DNA of 64,000 nucleotides, taken from assembly GCA_000827265.1 (NCBI GenBank), contig KN834772.1, positions 237,526-301,525 on the forward strand, written 5' to 3'. Below, piece by piece: positions 46,690 to 58,075 of this stretch (within the stretch, counting starts at the first letter, position 1; every line of letters starts with the position of its first letter). Both the position numbers and the translations under genes were made by a program. The DNA comes from Collybiopsis luxurians FD-317 M1 (taxonomy: Eukaryota; Basidiomycota; Agaricomycetes; Agaricales; Omphalotaceae). The notes under the pieces were generated by a model. That model saw nothing but the letters and a program-made list of their open reading frames with translations, was not told where the DNA came from and made no database searches.

Positions 46690-47526
46690 GCAAGGAAGAA
46701 TTTGACCGTATGTTTATTCAGGACTACTGTTTGCATGATAGTCGCTGGATGAGTTGAAGCGCATAGTCGGTCGCAGCCCGGCACTGGGCTCGGGCGGCTC
46801 GGCTATCAACCGGAGGATACGCAGATGCCAGAAGCTCGTATGTTCAGAACAAATGAACAAAAAAGCGGGTTCAAGTCTAGCATATGATTAAACTTGCCAG
46901 GAGAGCCAAAAATCTACACTCAAAGCTACGTCGTTTGACCTGATAAGTATACAGCTTTTTTATTTATTTTAATATACTCTGTTATACTGCGTATGTAGGT
47001 AAGACTAAGTACCCAGCATTGCAGGTCGCTCCGGTTGAATGTGGGAGGTAAGTAACTGTGGCCTGTGCCAGTAGTTGTAGCTACTGGTCACGGTATGTTC
47101 TGCCTTCAATATGGAGAGGTAGGTAGAAGTCAGCGAAAGCATCTTGCATTGCTGAACGGTCCGATGGTGGTTGAACGTTGAGCGTTGAGCATGCGTCATC
47201 GTTGACATTCTAACCGTTAGTTTCAACCACTCTTTGATGTTCTAACTTCCCTTTGAGCATTCTAACCGCCCATCGATGTTCTCACCACTCCTCGACATCT
47301 TAACCACCTATTGATGAATATATTCCAACCATCCAACCACCTATTGATATCCTAACCGCGCGCTTGGCGAGTGTATAGGCTCTGATATTGCTCTGATATC
47401 GGATCCTCAAGGCACGGATGAAGGGGGAGTTATAAGGGATCTGCCTTTGCTGACTTCTCGCTCTGTAGCCGTGCCTCCATCGACGTTTCTGCTACTCACT
47501 GTGCTCATTGTTGTCGCTGCTCTCCA
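46690..47526. promoter_or_regulatory. Upstream region of the GATA gene, with degenerate tandem repeat
   Basis: No ORF. 47205-47365 holds about seven imperfect copies of a 19-20 bp unit, consensus TTGATRTTCTAACCACCCA. Just before the start, TGATATTGC and TGATATCGG provide GATA cores at about 47382-47400, which might serve autoregulation. Confidence 0.5.
47205..47365 (+). repeat. Degenerate 19-20 bp tandem repeat upstream of the GATA gene
   Basis: Units such as TTGATGTTCTAACTTCCCT, TTGAGCATTCTAACCGCCCA, TCGATGTTCTCACCACTCC and TTGATATCCTAACC follow one another. A related array lies at 52690-52920. Confidence 0.6.
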
Positions 47527-50500
47527 ATGCCCTCGATCCTTAATCTCAAGTTCAAAGTCTGTCATTGGCGGTTAGCGCCATCAGTTGCTAATCAAAAGTA
47601 ATGTTCTAGGGTCAAAAATCGTTTGTTGCGTTTACCAACCTCAGTGATGTTGACTCTATAACCAAGACCTGGAAGGTATACAGCTCTTCAATGATTTTCT
47701 GAATTTCTCTAATTACAATTTGGTATTAGGTCTGTACCAAAGTTGCTACTTACCTCGATCAAGGACAAAGACTCGAGAACCTCAGTTGGAGACTATGGCA
47801 TCTCCAGAACCTCATGGTCGACATTGACAATTCAAAGTCAAAGAGAGAATTAAAGAAACTCTCCAGAAACGCGAGTGATCAGCTGGACAAGGAGAAGGGA
47901 CGGTGAGTTATTTGAGCTTGGATTAATTCGGCTTGTACTAACTGGTCAGGACTCAGGAGCATTCAAGAGCTCGACGGCCCCGATTTCAAACGGAATCATT
48001 TCACAGATATGATTCGGCAAAGGGCTGTCGAAAAAGAGCGCAGCCGCGAGGCCAGTCAGAACGCCAAATCCAGCACCATCAAGTGCATGCCATTCACCTT
48101 TTCCATTGATATGCCTGCTGCGGCCGCTACCGCTCGACCTTTCAAGAAGCTTGATTTGAAATCTTCTCCCGAGTCCAAGAAACGTCTTACCATAAGGACT
48201 CCACCCAAATTGGTCGCTGATGCCGATGATCAGGCTCTGACCCAATGTGGACGCAAAGATGATGATACCACTTTTCATTTTCCTTCTCTTTTCTCCAATG
48301 ACTTTGCTCCAGCTGCATTGTTTGCCCCTTCTCCTACTCTTACGACTTCGATCAATTACGGGGAAGGCCCCAATGCCCCCAACCTTGCTAATGATAATGA
48401 CAGTTTCAGTATTCCTCGACCCACAATTGAATTACCTCTCGACGAAATCCTTAACGGAGTCGACAGTGGCGATTCTCCTGGACCCTGGTCTCCGGCCTTT
48501 TTCAATGACAAAAACACTACCAACACCACACCTCTTTTCAGTACCACTTCCCTTGTCAACTCCAACTCCAACATCAACACCAACACTGGCGCCAATGACC
48601 CGCCGGTCTTTTATCTTCCCAGCACCTCGGACGACTTGACCTCTTCCACCACACTTTCTTCCACTCCTCCGGTGAACGAGACCAAACTTGGTCCGACGAC
48701 GAACATCAAATCCGTCTCTGCACCTACCAAGCTCAGATCTGTCAAAACACGATCTCCCACTCCGCGTCCCAATCCGACTGTATGTACCTCTGCCAACAGC
48801 TCAGGGGATACAGGGTCCGCCACTCCGACTTCTGCCTCCGGTTCTACTTCTACTTCAATGATGGGTACTTCTGCTGCTACCTCTGGAATGACGTTGCCTA
48901 TGCCCTTCAACACAAAACCGCCGCTCCAGTCCGCGGGTGCGTTATTCAAGGCTGAAAGAGGGAATGCGGCGACCATGAATAATATGAATAACATCCCTAG
49001 TGGGCAAACGGCCGAGTGTTTGAATTGCGGGGCGACGCATACGCCACTCTGGAGGAGGGGGTTGAACGATGAGCTGAATTGTAATGCGTGTGGGTTGTAT
49101 TTCAAGTTAGTGAGTAGATTACTGTTGTGTTTTTTATATGGGTACATGGTGCTGATTTATGTCTAATTTTTATGTTACAATTATCTCAATGTGTTTCTTT
49201 AGCATAGGCGCCCTCGACCCAAGACCATGAGGAACCAGTATGGGAAGGGTCACTTGGAGCATAATGGCCTGAGGCCTGAGACGGCTGAGGTTATGAGTGA
49301 GTTTTTTTTTCGATGATGAAATGATGATGATTATTAATTCTCTCTTTTTCAGCTCGATGCAACAACTGTCACACTACGGCTACGCCACTTTGGCGTAAGG
49401 ACGATGAAGGCAAGACTAATTGCAATGCGTATATACTTTCCGTTTTTCGATTGGTTAACACAGCTGACCTTGTTTTTTTTTTTCTTTCTTGTTTCCTTTT
49501 TTTCTAGATGCGGTCTCTATTACAAACAGCATGGTTCCGCTCGTCCCATCTCAATGAAAGCGGACGTTATCCGCAAGCGCTCCCGCGACAATGCGAAGTC
49601 CATCAGCGGCGGTGCCGAACAAAGATCTACCGCGTCCGAAAATCTGTCTGCGAGCTCAGACGTGTCGAGGAGAGCGTCGCCCTCTCCAGAACTTGTCTTT
49701 AGCGACCGAATTTCGTTTGGCGGTAATGACAGGGCGAATCCCGATGCCAGCCCCAGCTTGGTCCCAGATTCGTCTACGGTTCCGAATAACATGTATGATC
49801 ATTTGAGCGGGAGCACGACGGGTGATAATATGGATATAGAGTACCCTTCGAGCACCCAGAGTGGGCTCATGGGAATGTTTAGAGGAGGGGACAGTGGGAA
49901 TGGGGAGTCGAGTCCGAACTCTCAAAGCGACAATACTCACAACCCCAATTCTTCCTTGTTCACTGGAGGCAGCGGAACCTCTACCAACGCCTCGCTGTAC
50001 CATAACATTTTCAATTTCCAACTCCCAGGTCCATACAAATACGAACCTCATTTACAATATTCTTCATATTCCTTGGGGACTGCCATCCCGCTGGACAGGC
50101 GGCCGTTTCCTTCGGGGGATTACGAGTCAGATCTGCATGTGGATTGGAGTATGAGTCCTCAGGAATCAACTGGATTTAGTCTGGTGTAAGCCTTGACCAT
50201 TCTTAATCACTTTCAAGGCAGTGTCATGTCTGTTTTAGTTTTCCAAGTGTCCGTCAAAACCACCAAACTCCTCATATGGTGTCCAGGCAAAATTTTTTTT
50301 CGCTTGCTAAATCGCAAGAGAATGTGGGTATGCTGGAGGTCGGGTGCTCTGCCGCGCGTCCAAGTCACAACAGTACCAGTGGTATCACCTCTACCGCTAC
50401 GAGTAATGCTAGGTAATACCTTATGATGCAAGGACAAGGATTATGTCTCACCTTCTGAATTTAGTCCCGACTCTATCTTCCTTGACCCGTACCAGCCCTT

Positions 50501-51147
50501 CAGCAATGAGTCCAGCATGTCATTAGCTGGATTTGCCGATTCATTGTAGGCAAAAAACATTCTCAACACTTCGAGGGAAATGTTACTGACCGTCAATGAT
50601 AGACCACATGGTGATGCCTTCTCCGAAAGTGGTGGGATTGCACAGTCTCATGAAACATCAAATGAGATGAATTTCGGCCAGCGGGGGATTAGAAAAGAGA
50701 ATAGGTAAGCAGCAAACACCAATATATAGTCAGCCATTCACTCGGATCTGTCACCGCTTTTCTAGTGCCCGCAATGACAGCCTTTTAGCTATACACTCGT
50801 CAACTTTCACTGAATGTCTTATAATAGAAGATGGCAAAATTTGCTCCAGGCATTTAACAACAGAAAATTACAGGCAGCATTTTGCGCAAGACCACAATAA
50901 GGACCATTCGCTCGAATGCCGATGGAATGGGTGCGGTACCCAACTTGCAGCGCGTCAGAGGCTGCTCACACACCTTGAAACTCATGATGAACTTGGCGCA
51001 ATACGTCTGAAGTTTTTTTGCGATTTTCCTGGATGCGAAGCAGGTCTATTTGCAAGGGAGGATGTTCTTACTCGACACAAGAAGGCCAAGCATTTTGGAA
51101 GGGAGGCCGAGGATGGGCAATTCAAATATAAAAGGATAGGATATTAA
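47527..51147 (+). CDS. Two-finger GATA transcription factor continuous with a C2H2 module (1002 aa model)
   Basis: Model: join(47527..47556, 47610..47675, 47730..47902, 47957..49109, 49203..49296, 49353..49428, 49508..50185, 50239..50412, 50465..50545, 50603..50704, 50766..51147). Residues about 24-58 ('SDVDSITKTWK', 'LDQGQRLENLSWRLWHLQ') are the AreA/Gaf1-type N-terminal domain of nitrogen-type GATA factors. Finger 1 is at about 444-468 ('CLNCGATHTPLWRRG', C-x2-C-x17-C-x2-C), finger 2 at about 508-532 ('CNNCHTTATPLWRKDDEG'). In exon 7 the frame would stop at a TAA that is part of the donor GT|GTAAGC. Splicing there and at four further canonical introns keeps the frame open to the C2H2 block (about 893-990) of the local zinc-finger family. 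Without that splice the product is a 757-aa GATA factor. The GATA part is very secure; the fusion is inferred from phase and paralogy. Confidence 0.75.
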
Positions 51148-51917
51148 ATTATACTGGGGAGTGTAAACCGGGTTACCCTTTACTGTCTTCTGGATTGCTC
51201 CTCAGTCACTTCATAGCATATATCCACAACCTGTTTTAGTTATACAGCACTCCATTATATATATATAGCTCCTTTCCTAAATTAGTTCTTAAAGCCTTGT
51301 ATGTACATAGTTATTCCTTGTTGAATCAATGGCACCAGTTATCCATGGCAATTTTCTGCTCCTTTGCTCATGTCTCCGGTGTATCGAGGCCGAACTGTAA
51401 CAGGGAGGTCTAATTGCTGAATGACCAATAGGTATGCTTACACAATCTTGTTTGCTTTAATTCTATTTTTCAATCTCACTGGAAGGAGTTTGTGGACCAT
51501 GGTCGTGACCTCAAACTTTTCCCATAATTGCGGCAGGACTAGCCAAAATCTGACGAACTGAGGGCCCAGGCTCAATACCTGCCCTGAAACGAGCCGACTC
51601 AAACAAATAAAACTTCAACAACTGTGCTTGATTGTACGAGGCTCTTTGAAGGTAAAAATATATTGATAATAGGGAGGGGGGTTCAGAGAATGACCCGGAG
51701 GTAGATACAAAAAGAACAAGACTTGGAGTACATATCTAGCATGGAACTAGTAAGGCTATCTCACAGCAGTCTCACAGAGATAGCCAAAAATCTATAGCGA
51801 GTAAGAACTAAATATGCCCCGTAAACTGTTATATAATATACGAAAGCACTCCAGCATCTTCCATTGCTGAAAAGTCCAAATAACGTCGAACTAACTTTTG
51901 AGATACCGAAAGCTAAG
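51148..51917. other. Intergenic, nothing recognised
   Basis: Contains TATATATATA near 51260. No ORF with a domain. Confidence 0.5.
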
Positions 51918-52448
51918 TTAACCAACATCAGTGAGGAAGCTCAAAATTGAGAAGAGAGAAAACTGGACAGTGAGCCACACCTCTATCGCCTTCTGCAGCG
52001 CAGATATCTCCATGTAGCACAACCATATGGCCCGGAAACGTCTCAACAGACGTCTTAACGATAGATATTGTATCCAGCCCGGATTCTCAGAGGTATAATC
52101 AAGAGAAATTTCCATGACGCGTACGTAATTTCTGAGCATGGCAGTCAGCGCTCTTCACTAACAACACAAAACATGGTATCCTGACCTTCTCAAACAAACT
52201 CTATGATGCCGGCATTCTTCAAAAGAAAGAGTTGATTCAGATGTCGGTGCACTCTCGTATTTTTTGAGTAGCTGATCGACTTTTTCCGCAGTACGAGTCA
52301 GGCTGCCGATGGTGAACCAACGGGTGTAAACGCAATGCAGTGCCGTGGCAAAAGCGGCAAGTGCGAAAGTGATGATCCATCCCTCCAGACCAGATATCAT
52401 CGAAAGTATGTTCTGAATGGAGATTTCGGTGATCTTCTTGAAGGACAT
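51918..52448 (-). CDS. Small membrane protein, unknown (158 aa)
   Basis: Model: complement of join(51918..52131, 52186..52448), intron 54 nt. An amphipathic N-terminus ('SFKKITEISIQNILSMISG') leads into one membrane helix ('GWIITFALAAFATALHCVY', about residues 24-42), then a charged stretch and a second hydrophobic tail ('WLTVQFSLFSILSFLTDV'). No domain recognised. Its exon junction preserves the frame, supporting a real gene. It lies between two members of the C2H2 family, on the opposite strand. Confidence 0.6.
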
Positions 52449-53758
52449 TGAGCTCGAGACGAAGAAGTCAAAGGGCTTGACTAATTTCGTCGATAATTTA
52501 GTGGTTATATATATAGAGTTGCAAGTTTGTCGATAGACGCTGTTAAATCGAGCAGGCTTGTCGTACTACCACTATGCGGTCAGAAGAGGCGCATTGAAAA
52601 ACCAAAATGGTAATGTATACACGTGTATGGGATACGGTGTCTCAACGGTAACGGTCTGGCGGTGGTTAATCTCACGCGATCGTTGAACCGCTCCTCGATG
52701 CTCTACCACCACCCTTAATTATTTGAACCGCTGAACCGCTCCTTGCAATTGACGTTCGACCTACGGATCGATCTTCTAAACGATCTCTGGACATTCACAC
52801 CATCCATCGTTATCCTGACAGCTTCGACCTTCTGAACACAGTCCCTAACCACCCACTAACCGTTTCATGTTCTGACTACCCGTTGATATTCTCATCAGCT
52901 TTGATATTCTGACATTAAATATCTACGTCGGCGTATCATCGAGCCCCGCCTATTCCAGGTACTTGTACTATTCTTCAGAAAACCGGAGTTCGTACGGTGG
53001 TCATATACTTGTATTCTTATTTCCAGCTTGAGACCTTCCGCCAACTCTAGTACCTGATCACCAGTGACACTGGCTCGTAGGCAATGCCCGACGTAGTGCC
53101 GTTCTTCGATCATCATTAGCAAAGGTATAGACAGAGCCGACGGAACTTCTTGATCCCCGAAGCTCAAAGGAGATTTCCAGGGTATTTAAACGTGTACCAA
53201 GCACTGTATGCTGGCATGATCAGGCATTAGAAGCTGGTATGACGGCGTTTTGAGCTGTTATCTGAGTCATTCATCCTCTGTCACGTGCCTATAATGACTT
53301 TTTCCATCATGTTCGCTATAGTACGAGTGAATAGTTTCAAGAATACAACCAACCTCGTACAGTACTTGACCTCAAAGTCTCTCCATCATGCAAAAGCAAA
53401 AAAAAATCCTGCCCCAGTTGTTAAACATTTTTTTCACGTGAGTGCATTGACTGCTACGCGGATGAAAGGTTTGGTGATCGTGGTCTGCAACATCCATATG
53501 AAGACATTCCACTCCCAACTCAGTCTCTGTTATCCTCCGTCATTCTTCCTTAAGCCTCAGGTCTCAGGTGCGCCCATTGTGGTTGAATAAACCACAATAA
53601 TGAACACGGAAAAGAGATCGACGCAGTTATGACCAAGAGCTGAGATCAAACCATAAATGAGGAAAGGGATAATCAGAGCAATATGGCCGTGCCTTTGGTG
53701 TTTTGCGGTTATATTTTTCCTACTTATACTGCACCGTTAACCTGTCGCCATCTCTACC
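52449..53758. other. Intergenic with a second degenerate repeat array
   Basis: 52690-52920 has imperfect units such as TCGATGCTCTACCACCACCC, TTGATATTCTCATCAGC and TTTGATATTCTGACATT, resembling the array ahead of the GATA gene. ORFs at 52895-53167 (minus) and 53285-53590 (plus) have no motif. Confidence 0.5.
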
Positions 53759-54713
53759 ATGCATCCCAGACTTCAAAGGCTAGTTGAAGGCCCGATGAAG
53801 ACCATAGCTGAAACTTATCCGCTTTTGTTTTTCAGGATTTCGCCTTTCGACCCCGAGTTCAATCATCATGCGGGTCATGATTTCAACATGGGATCAGCTG
53901 GATTTATTCCTGTGTTAGTCTTGACCATAGGCAATTACTCTGAAGTGTCCTGAAACTCACTACCTGTAACAGGGCGTATGCCAATTATTCCGAGGGTCTC
54001 ACACAAACCTCTTGTGGCTCAAGTGTTGTGAGTCACGATCAGCAAAGGACCGGTAGAGACAGTCGGTGAGCATTCGATTCTGAAGATATGAACTAACAGC
54101 TCACGCACATGTTTTACAGCTTTTTAGGCGTCCCTCAAAATCTCCAAGTTTCTCAATTTCCGTCCAGACAAGATCTTCGCCCTCGTATATCGCAAGGGAC
54201 TGACAACGCAAATATGTTGGAGGTCCAGAACTCCATTCCGCAGCCAAGCCATGGTGGCGGGGTCACGTCTACTGCCAGTGCCTCGTAAGACAACAATTTG
54301 AAGAAAAGGACCCTGTCTTACCCTTTGTATTTAGCCATGGATCTGTCCTCTACCACAACTTTCCGAGCGTCCACATCAACGACCATCCAGCTCTACCTGT
54401 ACCAGTGTCTTCTATCGAATGTCGCATCATAGAAGAAGGCAAAATATGCTCCGAGCGTTTGACAATGGAAAACTACAAGGAGCATTTCGCGCAGGAGCAC
54501 AACAAGGACAATTCGCTCGAATGCCGGTGGAACGGCTGTGGTACGAAACTTGCAGCGCGTCACAGACTGTTTACACACCGCGAGACCCATGACGAACTTG
54601 GGGTCATACGCCTGAAGTTTTTTTGCGAGTTTCCCAGATGTGAAGCAGGTCCGTTTGCAAGGGAGGATATTCTTACTCGACACAAGAAGGTCAAACATTT
54701 CCGAAGGGGGTGA
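53759..54713 (+). CDS. C2H2 zinc-finger family protein C (4 exons, 263 aa)
   Basis: Model: join(53759..53913, 53973..54065, 54120..54284, 54335..54713); all junctions phase 2. The end of exon 1 and the start of intron 1 (ATCAGCTGGATTTATTCCTG, then GTTAGTCTTGACCAT) are homologous to the end of GATA exon 7 and its following intron. Exon 3 ('FLGVPQNLQVSQFPSRQDL') resembles exon 8 of the GATA-linked gene. The final exon has the C-x8-C-x11-H-x4-H unit from about residue 167 and two C2H2 fingers, the last with an extra residue ('CEAGPFAREDILTRH'), exactly as in the GATA-linked copy. So this looks like a duplicate of the GATA gene's 3' end lacking the GATA part. The start codon is uncertain. Confidence 0.75.
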
Positions 54714-56286
54714 CGGGACAGGACTGTTCAGATAGATTACTCTTTTTATGGACCTTATTCGCTTTAATCTATTTGTCGATCCGCGAGAGCCGGTGACAGT
54801 GTCACTGCAAAACTTCATAAGAGCAGAATCATTGAGAATGTCAACAATTACCACTTTCTACAGGACTGAACTACTTTTGCGGAAGTTAAGTGACTTTCAA
54901 ATTTCACTCGATTATGTCTTTTTCGCCCATGTTGCGAAAGTTCTTGTCATTTTATGAAAGGACTCAGGGAGAGCAGAGACTGTAGCCAAGATCGTTTTCA
55001 CAGCTAAATCATGTAGTCCATGAGGAAGCATATTCATCAGGTCATCGAGCGCGTCCGCCGAGGAGTAAAGAGCTTACGACACTGTAAACAGACACTACAC
55101 CTATTTTGAGGCTGTACCCAGCCTCGAGGTGACCAACATCTATCACCCCGACTAGAATGCGAATACAGAAACTTGAAAAATGCATATTTCAATTCAACCG
55201 CCGGCTTGAGGATCAAGCTGGTCAAGCAAACATTTAAAGCTTTAGGGTCATCTTGGCTACAAATGTAATGCCATTCAGGAAATTTTGGCTGAGCTGCAAA
55301 TGCTCAATTCCAAGCGGGTTTCAATTAAGAAGTAGGCTGCCAGTAACAAGAAGGTATACAGCGTTTGAGGCACAAATCGTCAACCTCTAGAAATGCTGCA
55401 ACGTACCTGAGTGCTCGTCCAACATTCGACAGCTGAGTAGTCGATCCCGAAAGCATTTTGGGGACCGCTCGCAACTTCTTTCGTTCCGATTCTTGCCAAC
55501 AAAACTCGAAGGAGCGTTTATGAGGCAAGCTGTTGCTAGCCCTGGTACGATTTTCATGAGTAGAAAATGTTCTTCCAAATCTCTTCTGTCCGTGGATTTT
55601 GATAACAGCAGCAGTCTGCTCAGATCTCGACTCTGCGAAGATATTTTCGCTGTGGAAATATCTTCGTTCCGGAAACAAGGGAGTCTTCTAAGAAGCGCCT
55701 GCTTGAGGCATAGGACGCCTAGTGCGGCCCGCCATCTCACGCATTAGCGTCCAACATGTTTTCAATGACAACTTTCTACGTTTAAAGCCCCTTTACCCGC
55801 CGGTTAAGCAGCTTAGCCGTGTAAGACTCAAGACGTTGCATGGAGGAGGAAAACGAGGGCGTCGAGTGAGCCACTGGATAGGTAGTCTAGGAACAGCTGA
55901 GTAGACAGTTCCAAGAAGAATTTGATTTGTTGCATGGCCTGAGCTCGATCCTCCGCGTTGCAATGGAATTTTGCAAAGGTGCAAAGGTGCAAGAAATTGC
56001 AGAATCTTACTGCTAGCTCTTCCGCTCGACTTCCGCTGCCTACATAGCATGACGGATGTCAAAGATATCGCAAATGCCGTTTTCACTCATCTCATCGCCC
56101 CAACGCTCAGGACCCCAACTCAATTTCTTGTTGAACGATAATCACTACTATCCTTCGACATCCTCATCCTAGGTCCTCACCTTCCTTATTTCTCCCCGTC
56201 GTAACGAAACATTTCCTCCGCAGCTACACACGTTCTGGCTCCAACGACGATCGGATTCACTTTTGACCCGGTTTCCACTTCAGAGA
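54714..56286. other. Intergenic, weak ORFs only
   Basis: Overlapping ORFs at 55325-55740 (117 codons each, minus) lack motifs. GCGTCGAGTGAGCC near 55858-55871 also occurs inside the secreted-protein gene (about 46563), possibly another scrap of that family. Confidence 0.4.
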
Positions 56287-56565
56287 ATGACACCAGACGC
56301 CAATGTTGTGCAGCACTTCGAAGGGCAGAAAGTTGTCGAGAAGACAAATGAAAGTGAGTAGGGCTTTATGCATCTGGGCGCGGCGGGTCTGATCTTTTGA
56401 TTAGATTATGTTCTGGCTGCTGGAACTCCCGCCACCGTCGCAACCGAAATTGGGCGAACAGACTTAGGTCCTGTTTTGGAAAAAGCCCAAGAAGAAATGG
56501 TACGGCGGACACGAGCCAAACAATTCCACGGGGACGGTCAACGAATTGCTTTTTCTATCTCCTGA
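56287..56565 (+). CDS. Possible small spliced gene (75 aa)
   Basis: Model: join(56287..56353, 56405..56565) with a canonical 51-nt intron (GTGAGT...GATTAG). Protein starts 'MTPDANVVQHFEGQKVVE' and is rich in charged residues. No family recognised. It may be the 5' part of a longer gene or a chance ORF. Confidence 0.3.
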
Positions 56566-57099
56566 AACTCCAGCAATTGTACTTAATCTTATTGAGTTGT
56601 ATGGTGGAAATAGGTTGATGATAAGGAGGTTTTGAAGAAGGTACGTTTGGGCCACATCCTTGTGCAAGTGTCTACTAATCAAAAGCCTCTCAAATACGTT
56701 GTGGCAAGCTAGTGTCGCCCACGACATAACCGACTACATTTCTCACTGCTGTGAGCAATCCTGAAGAAAAATTGTTGAATGAGAGGAGTCGCAACAAGAG
56801 GAGGGAAGGAAAATAGCGAGTGGAGCTTCTCGGACGCAATGAGTCACGATGTTTACAACTGCATTGAGGTAGCATGGGGTTGATGGAGAGGAGGGGCAGC
56901 GGCTGGGGTTGGAATTGAGGGATGGGCGGTGCGGGAAGATGAAAACAGGATATATGATAACTGGACCGCTGCAAGGGATTGTACCTTTTGGACATGCAGA
57001 CGCACATTTGGCCGTGGATGCAACAACTGCTGACAATGTGATCGGCAACGTTAGGTGGTTCGTTCAACTTCTATGGAGGCTCGGATCAAACAGGGCATG
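56566..57099. other. Intergenic, nothing recognised
   Basis: Minus-strand ORFs at 56690-57067 are short and low in complexity. Confidence 0.4.
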
Positions 57100-57600
57100 T
57101 AAGTACAGATAACTTCCTGCGGTTCAAACTTCAGGGCCCCCTACTCTAAATTAAACCTTCTATTGCTCTTGTCAACCATCTGTACCCCCGAATTCTAGCC
57201 GAAACCCCATAGCGACCGACGAAGTTGAGGTATTTTGCCCCCATCAAAGCGAATATCCCATCTGGCTGTGGAAACGGCGTAGTGGCCCTTGTAGAATAGG
57301 TGCGATTTTGGTAGGAGACAATGACAGGGAGGTAGTGTCGGATAGGTCCCAATGCTCGCAGGAAGCGAGAAATGGAGTCAGGGCATTGAGTCGTTCAGAG
57401 AGTCTGGCCAAGAATGTCCGGTAATTATTCTTTGCATTGCTCAGACAGTGGTTTCGGCGGGGAAATTCATCTTCCGTAGGTTGATTGACTTTTTACAAGG
57501 CTATGATCAAAACATTGTACAGAAACAATGCGCTTTGGCGAATTATCAGGGCGTTGAGCGACGAGGAGTGCTGTAGAAATGTCCTAGGGTGGTACGCAAG
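57100..57600 (-). pseudogene. Relic related to the secreted-protein gene at 45.35-46.69 kb
   Basis: On the minus strand, scattered pieces match that protein in order but in different frames: 'SSLNALI' against 'GSLDALI', 'LSDTTS' followed by 'YQNRTYS' against 'LSETTS' and 'YQNHTYA'. Stops and shifts destroy the frame. Confidence 0.5.
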
Positions 57601-58075
57601 TATCGACCGGCGGCTGACCGGCGGAGAGCCGAACAAACATGTTGAAGGAGTGAGGCGTTCAGTCATACTGGAATGTGTTGAGGTAAGACAAGCTGCGGCG
57701 GCTATATATATGTATAGAAATCGACGAGCGTCTGTTTACTTCGAAAGCTATCTGCGGCTTTGATTTGGCTTTTATAGTAAATTGACAGTCAACTGACGGT
57801 GAATTAAGCGCAGAGTATATGAAAAGATCTCGTCCTGCATCATTCATCATGTTTCATAACCTTCATATATCGTGGAAGAGACTCCCAGAAGGCAACAGGA
57901 CAATTTCTGGGGATAGGACTAATCCGCACTGACTCACAAAAAGCAGGTTGCATCTGGAATCGGGAAAGATCGCTCGTGCTAAAGGCATTTCTGCGGTTAG
58001 AACCCGCTGCTGGTATAAAACAGCAGTCGATTTAGACTCGAATGGTAACTTCTTAAACCGCTGGCCGTGTTTACA
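57601..58075. other. Upstream region of C2H2 gene D
   Basis: No gene recognised; presumably includes the promoter of the gene at 58076. Confidence 0.4.

Noticed and set aside
48611..49147. 178-codon minus-strand ORF
   Set aside because: Shadow of the Ser/Thr-rich GATA exon 4.
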